Assembly: GCA_017961765.1 (NCBI GenBank)
Contig: JAGCWQ010000028.1
Coordinates: 1 to 54,557, forward strand
Origin: Paludibacteraceae bacterium
Lineage (GTDB): Bacteria; Bacteroidota; Bacteroidia; Bacteroidales; Paludibacteraceae
Direction: 5' to 3'
DNA length: 54,557 bases
Each line of letters begins with the position of its first letter. The stretch's first letter is position 1. Below the pieces are notes generated by a model. The model saw only the letters and a program-made list of their open reading frames with translations. It made no database searches and had not been told where the DNA came from. This document shows, one piece after another, positions 7,261 to 15,833 of the stretch. The translations under genes were made by a program, and so were the position numbers.

Positions 7261-8168
7261 AAGGAATAATTTTAGCCGGCGGCTCAGGTAGCCGCCTTTG
7301 GAACGTTACGAGGGCGGTAAGTAAACAACTATTGCCTATTTACAATAAGCCAATGCTTTTCTATCCGCTTTCAACGCTTATGCTTGCGGATATCAGGGAT
7401 ATCCTGTTGATTACAACACCCGAGGATCAGCCAAATTTCAAGAGGCTCATGGAAGATGGAAAGAAGTTCGGCTTGAATCTTACCTATGCCGTACAGCCAA
7501 AGCCCGAAGGACTTGCCCAAGCGTTCCTTATCGCCGAAGAGTGTGGTTTCCTTCACGAAGGAGAGCCTTGTGCGTTGATCCTTGGTGACAATATCTTCCA
7601 CAGTGCAGGTTTTACCGAACTACTTGAGACAGCCGCAGGTTGGGCTTCATACAACGGTCCTTTTGGGCCCGCAGAACTACCAAGGATGGCAACAATTTTC
7701 GGTATCGGCGTAAAGGATCCTCAAAGATATGGTATCGCTGAGGTTGATGATGACGGCACTGTTATCGGCATTGAGGAGAAGCCTAAGGAGCCGAAGTCCA
7801 ACATTTGTGTAACGGGGCTTTATTTCTATCCTGGCGACGTTTTGGAGAAGGCTAAACAAGTTACTCCATCCGCAAGGGGAGAGTTAGAAATAACCACTCT
7901 TAACCAACTCTACTTGAAAGAGGACAGACTACGCCTCACGCAGCTTCCAAGAGGTGCAGTATGGCTCGATACGGGAACGTTTGATAGCCTGTATGAAGCG
8001 TCTTCTTTCGTTGAGACAATCGAGAAACGCAGTGGCGTAATGGTATGCTGTCCGGAGGAGATTGCTTTCAGGAAGGGTTGGATTGATCGAGAGACATTTT
8101 GGCGTCTTGCCGTTGAACTTGAAAAAAACGAATACGGCACCTATCTGAAATGGGTATACTATCACTGA
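7257..8168 (+). CDS. rmlA: Glucose-1-phosphate thymidylyltransferase
   Basis: RmlA makes dTDP-glucose from dTTP and glucose-1-phosphate, the first step to dTDP-rhamnose. The 303-residue protein has GIILAGGSGSRL at the N-terminus, SKQLLPIYNKPMLFYPLS, the VQPKPEGLAQAF block, LGDNIF and VWLDTGTFDSL. The usual G-TRL-P-T signature is GSRLWNVT here, a divergence worth noting, but the catalytic Lys of SKQLLP and the metal Asp of LGDN are kept. It is a few residues longer than bacterial RmlA and translationally coupled to the upstream gene. Confidence 0.92.
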   Translation: MKGIILAGGSGSRLWNVTRAVSKQLLPIYNKPMLFYPLSTLMLADIRDILLITTPEDQPNFKRLMEDGKKFGLNLTYAVQPKPEGLAQAFLIAEECGFLHEGEPCALILGDNIFHSAGFTELLETAAGWASYNGPFGPAELPRMATIFGIGVKDPQRYGIAEVDDDGTVIGIEEKPKEPKSNICVTGLYFYPGDVLEKAKQVTPSARGELEITTLNQLYLKEDRLRLTQLPRGAVWLDTGTFDSLYEASSFVETIEKRSGVMVCCPEEIAFRKGWIDRETFWRLAVELEKNEYGTYLKWVYYH

Positions 8169-8192
8169 TTTTAGGTTTTAAAAAAAAATTAG

Positions 8193-8200
8193 TATATTTG
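8193..8200 (+). promoter_or_regulatory. -7 box TATATTTG upstream of the OmpA-like gene
   Basis: The perfect box lies 29 bases before the ATG at 8230, leaving an AT-rich leader as expected for a strongly expressed Bacteroidota outer-membrane gene. Confidence 0.65.
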
Positions 8201-8229
8201 TACCCGAAAAATTCTTAAAGCATTTTAGA

Positions 8230-9393
8230 ATGAAGAAAATTTTTGTTTTAATCGCGGCTCTTGCCATGACAGTCATGGCTTCCGCACAGAATCTCGAGTG
8301 GACTGGTCCATTCGGAATGCCGTATGTCGGCGTTAACGGTGGTGCCGTTTCTACTCTCAACGTTGAGAATTTTGACGGGTTTGTCAAGGGCGTACGTCCA
8401 GTCGCCGGACTTGAACTCGGAACCTATTTTACTCCCGTATGGGGCGTGTCTGTTGAGGCCCTCGGCTTCTTCAACACTACAACGTCTTGGACGTTGTTCG
8501 ACGAGAGCGCCGTTCTTGCTAACGGTAAGGTTAATTTCTCAAACCTGCTTGCGGGTTACAAGGGACAGCCCCGCAGAGTTGAAGTTGTTGGCGTTCTCGG
8601 TTATGGTTGGGGACACGACTACGTTGCCGGTTCACACGGTCAGTATCGCACAAGCGACGAGCCTGTCATTGTTGACGGTGTTAGCAATGAGGTGATTGGT
8701 TGGAACGGTGTCGCAACTGACAAGAACTACACAGTCTATCGTGCCGGTGCAGAACTTAATGTCAATCTTGGTGACGCACGTGCATGGCAGATCAATGTCA
8801 AGCCCGGTTACCTTTGGTTCCACAAGGTTGCAGGCAACTATGTCAGCACCCCTGTCTTGACTTCAAAGCGTGACGGCCGTCCTTATCTCGAGCTCGGCGT
8901 AACCTACAAGTTCGGCAACCGCAAGGTAAAGTCCCACAATTTCGTGACGAACACTTACGACGCCTATCAGAAGGATTACGACGCACTCAAGAGTCAGTAT
9001 GACGAACTCGCCAACCGTGAGCCGGAGGTTCGTGAGGTTGTTAAGACTGTCACCGAGACGAAGGAAGTTCCCGTTGAGACTAAGGTTCTTGTCGGTAGCA
9101 CCATTATCACCTTCAACATCGGTTCTTGCGAACTCACTCCTACGGAGAAGGCAAAGGTAGAGGCATTTGCGAAGTCACTTGACGGTGAAACTCTCGTTAG
9201 CGTAACAGGTTCTGCTGACAGCAAGACGGGTACCGAGACACGTAATTTCGCACTCGCTAAGAACCGTGCCAATGTAGTGAAGAACGCACTTGTCGGTTTT
9301 GGCGTAGCAGAGGACCGTATTGAGACGGACTACACTCTTGACGCTACTGAAAACGTTCTCACATCAAGAAGTGCCATTGCGAAGTTTAAGTAA
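8230..9393 (+). CDS. OmpA-family outer-membrane porin with peptidoglycan-binding domain
   Basis: The 387-residue protein starts with a signal peptide (MKKIFVLIAALAMTVMASAQ) followed by a beta-barrel region to about residue 240. A short coiled coil and a Val/Lys/Glu linker (REVVKTVTETKEVPVE) lead to a C-terminal OmpA domain with ITFNIGSCELT and the helix RNFALAKNRANVVKNAL. This is the usual Bacteroidota OmpA layout: barrel in the outer membrane and C-domain bound to peptidoglycan. Codons are strongly optimised (CGT/CGC for Arg, AAG, CTC), unlike neighbouring phage-type genes. It is monocistronic, with its own promoter and terminator. Such a gene in a phage is unusual. Confidence 0.88.
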   Translation: MKKIFVLIAALAMTVMASAQNLEWTGPFGMPYVGVNGGAVSTLNVENFDGFVKGVRPVAGLELGTYFTPVWGVSVEALGFFNTTTSWTLFDESAVLANGKVNFSNLLAGYKGQPRRVEVVGVLGYGWGHDYVAGSHGQYRTSDEPVIVDGVSNEVIGWNGVATDKNYTVYRAGAELNVNLGDARAWQINVKPGYLWFHKVAGNYVSTPVLTSKRDGRPYLELGVTYKFGNRKVKSHNFVTNTYDAYQKDYDALKSQYDELANREPEVREVVKTVTETKEVPVETKVLVGSTIITFNIGSCELTPTEKAKVEAFAKSLDGETLVSVTGSADSKTGTETRNFALAKNRANVVKNALVGFGVAEDRIETDYTLDATENVLTSRSAIAKFK

Positions 9394-9413
9394 ACCGCTT
9401 TGCCCACAACAGG

Positions 9414-9439
9414 AAAGCCCGCTTTTGGCGGGCTTTTTT
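9414..9439 (+). terminator. Intrinsic terminator of the OmpA-like gene
   Basis: GCCCGC (9417-9422) pairs with GCGGGC (9428-9433) around a five-base loop, flanked by AAA and a run of six T. The T run is followed at once by TATATTTA (9441-9448), a degenerate -7 box for the next gene. Confidence 0.9.
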
Positions 9440-9455
9440 GTATATTTATGACATT

Positions 9456-10145
9456 ATGGGAACTTTACGCAAAACGGAGTGGACGGAGAAGAAGATACAG
9501 GACAAGTTGAGAAGGTATTTCATGTCTCCGAGCACCAAGAAATACGAAATCACCAACCTGTTTATCTACGGGTGGGAGTCGGATTATCTTGCCATAACCA
9601 AATCGATGGTTGCGTATGAAGTCGAGATTAAGGTAAGCAAGGCTGATTTCAAGAATGACTTCAAAAACAAACAGGACAAGCACCTTCTGTTTGAGGATGG
9701 GAACATGATAGGAAAGTTCCCGAAGGGCTCATCGATGCCGAATTACTTTTACTATGCCGTTCCTGACGGGCTTATAGGAGTTGACGAAGTTCCCGACTAT
9801 GCGGGGCTTCTCTATGTTCAGCCTTGGGGTATCACGTTCGTAAAACAGGCCAAGAAACTAACTGACGAGAAGTTTGATCCGGTGAGGCTGTACCTTGCAG
9901 ACAAGTTCTACTACAATATGCTGAGCTGGCAGCGTAAGTACGAAGAAGTGATTGACTCAGCCAATGAGATTAAGGAATTGAAACGTCAGTTAAAAGGCGT
10001 TAACAAAACATTCAACGATTATGAGGAACTAATCGGAAACAAAGAGTGGGAAATAAGTGATTTAAAAGACGAAATAAAAAGGCTAAAATATGAAATCGAA
10101 AGAAGAGATAATCAAGATAGCGAAAGAAATGTGCCCGAGAAATGA
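9456..10145 (+). CDS. Putative MmcB/PD-(D/E)XK-like nuclease with coiled-coil tail
   Basis: The 229-residue protein has YEVEIKVSKADFKNDF followed by KHLLFEDG and PNYFYYAVPDGLI...DEVPDYAGLLY. The E-I-K-x-S-x-x-D-F-x-x-D block is what I recall from MmcB-related DNA-repair proteins of the PD-(D/E)XK nuclease fold. Residues from about 165 to the end are a charged coiled coil (KELKRQLKGV...DLKDEIKRLKYEIERR). The start at 9456 is used because the longer frame begins at a TTG inside the -7 box. The nuclease assignment is tentative. Confidence 0.6.
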   Translation: MGTLRKTEWTEKKIQDKLRRYFMSPSTKKYEITNLFIYGWESDYLAITKSMVAYEVEIKVSKADFKNDFKNKQDKHLLFEDGNMIGKFPKGSSMPNYFYYAVPDGLIGVDEVPDYAGLLYVQPWGITFVKQAKKLTDEKFDPVRLYLADKFYYNMLSWQRKYEEVIDSANEIKELKRQLKGVNKTFNDYEELIGNKEWEISDLKDEIKRLKYEIERRDNQDSERNVPEK

Positions 10146-10239
10146 CAGCGAATGTGCTGTTTTCATCTCAGGATTTGTAAAAGGATGGGAAGAGTGTGAA
10201 AAAAAACTTGGATATGGACAGGATAGCGAAACGAATTAG
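10090..10239 (+). CDS. Small hypothetical protein, 49 aa
   Basis: The frame gives MKSKEEIIKIAKEMCPRNDS... with GFVKGWEECEKKLG, and overlaps the upstream gene by 56 bases and the downstream gene by 26. Similar MKSKEEII-AKEMCPRN-EC-AFISG proteins occur in Bacteroides phages as I recall, which supports it in spite of the overlap. Confidence 0.5.
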   Translation: MKSKEEIIKIAKEMCPRNDSECAVFISGFVKGWEECEKKLGYGQDSETN

Positions 10240-10765
10240 CGACAAATATATGTTGGCAGACTTTGAAAAGTATGCCAAGTACATGAGAGTGTATTGGAAA
10301 ATAAAGAAAGTCTTTACCTTTGTTCCGAACGTGGTTATAAACACTTACCTTTGTGTGAGGTTTCCGTTCCTTAAGTTTAGCAGCGGCTTTTTTCAGCACA
10401 CCTGTTGGTATTGGCAGATTGACTACGGGTGGAGAAAGGCGTTCGGCATTCAACTGTGTAAAGAGTTGAAGGACGCGTTGAAAAGGCATGGCTGTCTAAG
10501 AACGTATGAGATTACAACCATCAAGGAAAAATACGGTGCATTGACTATCTACGACAATGGTGCGCCTTCGGAGGTTCATGATATACTTGCTAAATACGAC
10601 TACATTTCTCGTAGGACTTGCATTGAGTGCGGGCGAAGGGCTAAGTACATCACGCAGTCGTGGGAAGAGCCTTATTGCGAGGACTGCATAAAGAAATCCG
10701 ACGTTCAACAGATACAGCCAATGGAGGCTTACAAAGATTTTGATTGGTATGGGTGGACCAAGTAA
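10214..10765 (+). CDS. Hypothetical protein with zinc ribbon, 183 aa
   Basis: The product starts MDRIAKRISDKYMLADFEKY and has a C-terminal CIECGRRAKYITQSWEEPYCEDC (about residues 135-157), a CxxC...CxxC zinc ribbon. The middle (VRFPFLKFSSGFF...WYWQIDYGW) is aromatic. An in-frame GTG at 10196 would extend it by six residues; ATG at 10214 is preferred. Function unknown; the zinc site may bind nucleic acid or stabilise the fold. Confidence 0.65.
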   Translation: MDRIAKRISDKYMLADFEKYAKYMRVYWKIKKVFTFVPNVVINTYLCVRFPFLKFSSGFFQHTCWYWQIDYGWRKAFGIQLCKELKDALKRHGCLRTYEITTIKEKYGALTIYDNGAPSEVHDILAKYDYISRRTCIECGRRAKYITQSWEEPYCEDCIKKSDVQQIQPMEAYKDFDWYGWTK

Positions 10766-10789
10766 TTTGGAACACCCATTTTTTATGCG

Positions 10790-10797
10790 TATATTTG
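10790..10797 (+). promoter_or_regulatory. -7 box TATATTTG upstream of the TonB-dependent receptor
   Basis: The perfect box sits 31 bases before the ATG at 10829, with a T-rich stretch upstream and an AT-rich leader. Confidence 0.65.
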
Positions 10798-10828
10798 CAC
10801 TGTTAACATTTTTCTAAAACAACACAAA

Positions 10829-13800
10829 ATGACGAAAAATCTATTGATGAAGGCGGCTTGTTTTATTGCCGCAGCAATGATTTCGGTGGCTACGTTCGCG
10901 CAAGTCACCACTTCGAGTGTCAACGGTCGTGTTGTGGACAACAACGGAGAGGCGCTTACCGGCGCCGTCGTGTCCGTGCTCCACAAGCCGTCCGGCTCCG
11001 TGTATTACGCCGTCGCCAACAGCAACGGACAGTATACCGTCGAGGGTGTCCGCCCCGGTCAGGACTACGTAATCGAGGTGTCCTTCCTCGGGTGTCAGAC
11101 TGTCAGGTATGAGGGCGTCGTCCTTTCCCTCGGTGAGACGTACAAACAGGACGTGACACTCGTTTCCGGCGAGGAACTTTCTGAATCCGTCGTCGTTGCT
11201 TCCAATTCCAAATTCACTACGGAAAAGACAGGTGCATCCACGAATATTACTTCTCGTGAGATTACTGCCGTTCCAATGATCAACAGAAGCATCACCGACA
11301 TCGCGAAGATTTCCCCGTATGCCAATGGTATGAGTTTCGCAGGTGGCGACGGACGATCAACGAATTTCACAGTTGACGGCGCCAACTTCAACAATAACTT
11401 CGGACTTTCTGACGCACTTCCCGGCGGTGGTAGCCCTATCTCCCTTGATGCGATTGAGGAGGTACAGGTGGTTATCGCTCCTTACGATGTACGTCAGTCG
11501 AACTTTATCGGCGGTGGTATCAACGCCATTACCAAGTCGGGTACGAATACGTTCAAGGGAACTGCATACACCTATTTCCAGAATCAGGATACCCGTGGCA
11601 ACAGGATCAACGGTGAGGACCTTGGTGTCCGCCCTCAGGAGTCAAAGACTGTTTACGGTTTCACTCTCGGCGGCCCAATTATCAAGAACCGCCTATTTTT
11701 CTTCGTCAACTACGAGCAGACAAAGGAGCCCGGCCAGGTTATCAAGTATCGTGGCAATCTCGGCGGAGAGCCCAATACGGGCGGTATTTCCCGTACGCTT
11801 GTCTCAGACCTTGCAGCCGTTCAGAAGTATATGGCTGACAAGTATGGCTATGACACGGGCTCTTATACCGACTTCCCCGGTGACGAATCCAACAGGAAGA
11901 TTCTTGCCCGCCTCGATTGGAACATTGCCCCCGGACATCGTGTAGCACTCCGCTATAATCAGACAAACAACACCGCTTGGAACGCGCCTAACGGCAACTC
12001 GAGCGATACCGGCTACCGTCTTAACGGCACATATCGTGTAGGCAATCAGTCAATGGCTTTTGCGAACAATATGTACTCTATGCAGAACAATGTCCGCACA
12101 TGGTCATTCGATTACAATGCTAAGTTCAGCGACAAGGTTTCCAACCAGCTTCTTGCCACATATTCCAATATCGAGGATATCCGTGGCTCAAAGTCCACTC
12201 CATTCCCTCATGTCGATATCATCAAGCAGAATGAGAGCGGTGTCTGGCAACCTTACATGTCCCTTGGCTACGAGCTTTTCACTTGGAACAACGGCGTTCA
12301 TAACAAAATTTACACTGTCAAGGACGACGTTACCATTCTCGCCGGTGCCCACAAGATTGTCGCAGGTGTGAACTACGAGCATCAGTTTGCCAACAACGCT
12401 TACATGCGTAACGGTGCGGGTTATTACCGCTATGCTTGGACTGACGAGGCAAACATTATCGACGTTCTTAACGGTACGCCTGAGTCATTCGCCATTACCT
12501 ATGGTTGGAACGGCAACCTCAACCCTAACGCACAGGTTACCTTCAACCAGATTGGCCTTTATGCACAGGACGAATGGGCGGTATCTCCAAAATTCAAACT
12601 CACGTATGGTTTGCGACTTGACGATCTTATTTTCGACGAGAGCGACATCGCAACCAACAAGGCTATCCTCGCCTACGATTTCCGTGATGGCTTGAAGATT
12701 GACACCGGACGTTGGCCGAACAACCACGTTCAGGTTTCTCCTCGCGTCGGCTTCGTATGGGACGTGAACGGCGACAAGAGCCTCAAGGTTCGTGGTGGCA
12801 CGGGGTTGTTCCAGGGCCGCATTCCGCTCGTGTACTTCACCAACATGCCTACTAACGCAGGTATGGTTCAGAACTCTGTTCAGTACAAGTCTAATTGGAA
12901 GGACGGGCAACTCGTAAGCAAGAATGATATGCTCACTGCGTTCAATGGCGGTATGATTACCGACGTCAACGAAATGGTTGACAAACTCGGACTGCAGAAG
13001 GAACTCAACGAGAGCAATCACGCAGCAGGTAGCACCATGTCAGGCGTGGATCCTAATTTCCACATGCCTCAGATTTGGAAGACTTCTCTTGCCGTCGATT
13101 ATCAGGTACCTACCAATTTCCCGTTCACCGTCACTGCCGAGGGTATTTTCAACAAGACAGTTTACGGTGTAGTCGTGGACAATATCAACGTCGCCGATTC
13201 TGACGGTTGGAGCCGCTTCAACGGTGTTGATAACCGACTTATCTATCCGGCTGACAAGGGACTTATCAATGCAGGAAAGAACGCCCCTTACCTTACCAAT
13301 ACCAATAAGGGCTACGGCTATATCGCCAACGTTACGGTGAATATGGAGCCTGTTCGCGACCTTCGCCTCATGGCTGCTTACACCTTCACCGAGTCCAAGG
13401 AGATTTCAGGTCTTCCCGGTTCCGACCCTCTGTCCACATGGCAGGGCCTCTATACCGTGAACGGTCCTAACTTCGCAACCCTTCAGCGTTCTCAATACGT
13501 AATGCCACACAAGGTTATCGCCTCCCTCAACTACGATATTCCGTTCGTGCACGGAGGACTTACCGACCTTATGCAGTTCAGTATCTTCTACACAGGGTTC
13601 ACTCCTTACGGGAATTCATACTGCTACGCAAACGACATTAACGGTGACGGCATCAACAACGACATGATGTTCATCTATGCGAAGGGAAGCGATATCAACT
13701 GGGCAAGCAACCCTGAGGAAAGCGCAGCCGCATACGACGCATTTGTCGCTCAGGATAGATACCTCAGGAGCCACAAGGGAGAATATGCCGAGGCTTACGC

Positions 13801-14128
13801 CGCACGTGCACCTTGGGTGAACCGTTTCGACTTCCGTTGGGCCCACAACTTCAAGTTCAAGACAGGCCGTCAGGAGCATAATTTCCAGCTCTCTCTCGAC
13901 GCCCTCAACATCGGTAATATGTTCAACTCCAAGTGGGGCGTATACCGTAACAATGCGATTTCCAACAACAATCGTATCCTGAACTATAAGGGCGTCAATG
14001 CCAATGGTGAGCCTACCTTCGATTTCGTGAAGAACAACGGCGCATACCTCAATCAGTCTTATGACTACCTTATGAACAGCAGCCAGTGCTGGCAGCTGCA
14101 ACTCGGGCTGAGGTACATCTTCAACTAG
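10829..14128 (+). CDS. Oar-like TonB-dependent outer-membrane receptor with carboxypeptidase-like domain
   Basis: The 1099-residue protein has a signal peptide ending near TFAQ (residue 25). A beta-sandwich carboxypeptidase-regulatory-like domain follows (SVNGRVVDNNGEALTGAVV, about 29-110), then a plug (SITDIAKISPYANG, FTVDGANFNN, NAITKSGTN, about 120-240) and a long 22-strand-type barrel to the C-terminus (LQLGLRYIFN). This is the layout of Oar/SusC-like receptors that take up large ligands through the outer membrane, energised by TonB. Arg codons are mostly CGT/CGC and Leu CTC/CTT, marking a highly expressed gene. No SusD-like lipoprotein follows. It has its own promoter and terminator. I infer it was acquired from a host; possible roles are nutrient uptake, surface display or receptor replacement. 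Confidence 0.92.
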   Translation: MTKNLLMKAACFIAAAMISVATFAQVTTSSVNGRVVDNNGEALTGAVVSVLHKPSGSVYYAVANSNGQYTVEGVRPGQDYVIEVSFLGCQTVRYEGVVLSLGETYKQDVTLVSGEELSESVVVASNSKFTTEKTGASTNITSREITAVPMINRSITDIAKISPYANGMSFAGGDGRSTNFTVDGANFNNNFGLSDALPGGGSPISLDAIEEVQVVIAPYDVRQSNFIGGGINAITKSGTNTFKGTAYTYFQNQDTRGNRINGEDLGVRPQESKTVYGFTLGGPIIKNRLFFFVNYEQTKEPGQVIKYRGNLGGEPNTGGISRTLVSDLAAVQKYMADKYGYDTGSYTDFPGDESNRKILARLDWNIAPGHRVALRYNQTNNTAWNAPNGNSSDTGYRLNGTYRVGNQSMAFANNMYSMQNNVRTWSFDYNAKFSDKVSNQLLATYSNIEDIRGSKSTPFPHVDIIKQNESGVWQPYMSLGYELFTWNNGVHNKIYTVKDDVTILAGAHKIVAGVNYEHQFANNAYMRNGAGYYRYAWTDEANIIDVLNGTPESFAITYGWNGNLNPNAQVTFNQIGLYAQDEWAVSPKFKLTYGLRLDDLIFDESDIATNKAILAYDFRDGLKIDTGRWPNNHVQVSPRVGFVWDVNGDKSLKVRGGTGLFQGRIPLVYFTNMPTNAGMVQNSVQYKSNWKDGQLVSKNDMLTAFNGGMITDVNEMVDKLGLQKELNESNHAAGSTMSGVDPNFHMPQIWKTSLAVDYQVPTNFPFTVTAEGIFNKTVYGVVVDNINVADSDGWSRFNGVDNRLIYPADKGLINAGKNAPYLTNTNKGYGYIANVTVNMEPVRDLRLMAAYTFTESKEISGLPGSDPLSTWQGLYTVNGPNFATLQRSQYVMPHKVIASLNYDIPFVHGGLTDLMQFSIFYTGFTPYGNSYCYANDINGDGINNDMMFIYAKGSDINWASNPEESAAAYDAFVAQDRYLRSHKGEYAEAYAARAPWVNRFDFRWAHNFKFKTGRQEHNFQLSLDALNIGNMFNSKWGVYRNNAISNNNRILNYKGVNANGEPTFDFVKNNGAYLNQSYDYLMNSSQCWQLQLGLRYIFN

Positions 14129-14147
14129 TATCACGCGATCACAGAAT

Positions 14148-14176
14148 GTGCCGGGGGGAAACTCTCGGCACTTTTT
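14148..14176 (+). terminator. Intrinsic terminator of the TonB receptor gene
   Basis: GTGCCG (14148-14153) pairs with CGGCAC (14166-14171), followed by five T. One base later the next TATATTTG box begins. Confidence 0.85.
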
Positions 14177-14177
14177 G

Positions 14178-14185
14178 TATATTTG
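14178..14185 (+). promoter_or_regulatory. -7 box TATATTTG
   Basis: The perfect box directly follows the T run of the receptor terminator and lies 18 bases before the ATG at 14204. Confidence 0.6.
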
Positions 14186-14203
14186 GGTAAATGAGTGTAA
14201 ACT

Positions 14204-14485
14204 ATGTACGAGGATACTAAAACAACGGCAATAATGAACGAGCAACAAACAGCGGGATTCCTTCACGTCGTACCAATGACGTTCGAAGAGAAAGTGGCTA
14301 TGTATATGAAATGTAGCAAACTCGAACTTGCGAAAATGCTTGCAGAAAGGGACAGGCTTGGGCTTGACTACGTACCGTGTCATGTTCCGTGCCCATATCA
14401 ATATCAACAATACCCGCCCATGGATCCAAACAAATACGAAATAACATGCGACGGGGACGCCACCTCAATAAGGAGAAAACAATAA
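14204..14485 (+). CDS. Hypothetical protein, 93 aa (MTFEEKVAMYMKCSKLELAKML family)
   Basis: The core PMTFEEKVAMYMKCSKLELA with ERDRLG is common in small Bacteroides-phage proteins. The rest includes a Cys/Pro/Tyr-rich stretch (CHVPCPYQYQQYPP). The in-frame ATG at 14234 is an alternative start. Function unknown. Confidence 0.65.
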   Translation: MYEDTKTTAIMNEQQTAGFLHVVPMTFEEKVAMYMKCSKLELAKMLAERDRLGLDYVPCHVPCPYQYQQYPPMDPNKYEITCDGDATSIRRKQ

Positions 14486-14509
14486 TTTGTTTTTTGAAAC
14501 AAAAACGCC

Positions 14510-14517
14510 TATATTTG
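14510..14517 (+). promoter_or_regulatory. Promoter: -33 TTTG and -7 TATATTTG
   Basis: A TTTG at 14486-14489 is 20 bases upstream of the TATATTTG box, a full Bacteroidota -33/-7 pair. The ATG at 14538 follows after 20 bases. Confidence 0.7.
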
Positions 14518-14537
14518 GAAATGTAAGTTTTATTGTT

Positions 14538-14939
14538 ATGCTTAGGAGTGCTTGTGAAAAAATCGCCTGCAAACTTTTTTATGAAGAGTTTGCATTGCCG
14601 GACAAACTGATCTATTTCGAGCGTGTTATGGACAGTTGTGAAACGGAAGAACAGCTGAATGCCACAAAAAAATGGGCTGAGGGCGTTCTTAGTGGGATAC
14701 TTGGCCTTGTTCGCCGAATCACTGAGAAGAAATACGAACTTTCCGAACAGATATGGATTAACGGTAAATTCTTCAGGAACGAGCAAGCGGTGGGAAGATC
14801 AATAAGAGATTACTATAATTCCAAACTGAGGCTATTACATGAGACAGAAAAAATCAGAAAGCGTGAATTGGAAAACGCAAACGTGCAGCAAGTGTCAGAA
14901 CCTGACGAACGTGACGGAGGAATCCAGGAAGGAGCCTAA
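14538..14939 (+). CDS. Hypothetical protein, 133 aa
   Basis: The product starts MLRSACEKIACKLFYEEFAL and is helical throughout, with a Lys/Glu-rich C-terminus. The longer frame back to 14487 begins with TTG upstream of the promoter box and is rejected. It overlaps the next gene by about 100 bases. Function unknown. Confidence 0.65.
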   Translation: MLRSACEKIACKLFYEEFALPDKLIYFERVMDSCETEEQLNATKKWAEGVLSGILGLVRRITEKKYELSEQIWINGKFFRNEQAVGRSIRDYYNSKLRLLHETEKIRKRELENANVQQVSEPDERDGGIQEGA

Positions 14940-15042
14940 CGTAATGGGAGGCTGTTTCGTGGATGGGCATATCACGTTTACTGACTGCGCCGCCTGCAAA
15001 CATTTCGACCTGAAAGAAAATGAGACGGATAGTATTTCTTGA
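14839..15042 (+). CDS. Small Cys-rich protein, 67 aa
   Basis: The product has TCSKCQNLTN...GGCFVDG...DCAACKHFDL, a CxxC/C/CxxC pattern typical of small phage zinc proteins. The start overlaps the upstream gene by 101 bases; a later start is possible. It overlaps the HAD gene by 23 bases. Related patterns occur at 3432, 22893 and 50396. Confidence 0.6.
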   Translation: MRQKKSESVNWKTQTCSKCQNLTNVTEESRKEPNVMGGCFVDGHITFTDCAACKHFDLKENETDSIS

Positions 15043-15514
15043 TATAGATGGCGTTCTCAACCACGAGGCTTGGTACAACAAGACAAAAGGTAAAGAAGGC
15101 GATTTAGACCCTGATTCAGTGGCACTGTTGAACCAGCTCAGCGGTGCTGAGATTGTTATATCCTCATCTTGGGGAAACTACGACGGAGAAACGGAACGGA
15201 AACTTCATGAAAAGGGGCTTGAACTTCCCGTTGTCGGAGTAACAAAAAAATGGCACTACCAACATGATTGGATTTGTCGCGGTAACGAAATAGAAGCGTG
15301 GCTTTTCGAAGAGTTTGGAAATTCTAACAGCAGGTTCAGGGGCAAATGGGGCAACGAAGATTACGAATACGTGATACTTGATGACGACTCCGATATGCTT
15401 CTCGAGCAGGCAGATAATTTCATACAAATTGACAGGTGGGTAGGTATTACTCAGGGAACTATTCAGAAGGCCAAACGAATTCTGAGGTATGAGAAGGACG
15501 ATATTTTGGATTGA
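15020..15514 (+). CDS. HAD-family phosphatase resembling RNA-repair-associated HAD proteins
   Basis: The 164-residue protein begins MRRIVFLDIDGVLN, the HAD motif I with both catalytic Asp residues. It has IVISSSWGNY in the motif II region and VILDDDSDML as the acidic motif. The short form with an SSW block resembles HAD domains that Burroughs and Aravind linked to RNA repair ('Swiss army knife' HADs). It overlaps the next gene, a cyclic-phosphate receiver-like protein, by 26 bases, which strengthens that link. HAD phosphatase is firm; RNA-end substrate is inference. Confidence 0.75.
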   Translation: MRRIVFLDIDGVLNHEAWYNKTKGKEGDLDPDSVALLNQLSGAEIVISSSWGNYDGETERKLHEKGLELPVVGVTKKWHYQHDWICRGNEIEAWLFEEFGNSNSRFRGKWGNEDYEYVILDDDSDMLLEQADNFIQIDRWVGITQGTIQKAKRILRYEKDDILD

Positions 15515-15821
15515 CGACACCCGAAACCCTTCGTGGAAGTTCAGCGATGACGAGATGCTTAAAGACGATGTAATCTGGATTAAAGATTACAAGACGTTTG
15601 CGTGGTATCTGTATCACATGGGAGTTCCCGATGAAATCCATTTCGATCACGACCTCGGGGACGGTGAGAGCGGGTTCGACTGCGCAAAACTTCTCGTCCA
15701 ATATTGTGAGGATTACGGAGAGAACCTTCCTGAGCATTATTCCTGCCACAGCAGCAATCCAAGCGGGCATGATAACATCATAAGCTATCTCGATTCCTAC
15801 AAAAAATCGAAGGAAATTTAG
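15489..15821 (+). CDS. Cyclic-phosphate processing receiver-like protein (cREC)
   Basis: The 110-residue protein has TIFWIDDTRNP at the N-terminus, then EIHFDHDLGDGESGFDCAKL and LPEHYSCHSSNPSGHDNI. This matches my memory of the cREC family (receiver-like fold, conserved D-H-D-L-G and H-S-x-N-P) predicted to act on 2',3'-cyclic phosphate ends in RNA repair. It overlaps the HAD gene and its stop touches the next promoter. Family assignment is fairly strong; function is only predicted. Confidence 0.7.
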   Translation: MRRTIFWIDDTRNPSWKFSDDEMLKDDVIWIKDYKTFAWYLYHMGVPDEIHFDHDLGDGESGFDCAKLLVQYCEDYGENLPEHYSCHSSNPSGHDNIISYLDSYKKSKEI

Positions 15822-15829
15822 TATATTTG
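15822..15829 (+). promoter_or_regulatory. -7 box TATATTTG
   Basis: The box begins at the base after the upstream TAG stop and ends four bases before the ATG at 15834, so the mRNA is probably leaderless or nearly so. Confidence 0.6.
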
Positions 15830-15833
15830 CCCT

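Noticed and set aside
12485-13021. Minus-strand frames inside the TonB receptor (12485-13021, 13616-14410)
   Set aside because: Shadow frames of a strongly biased gene; no promoter or motif supports them.
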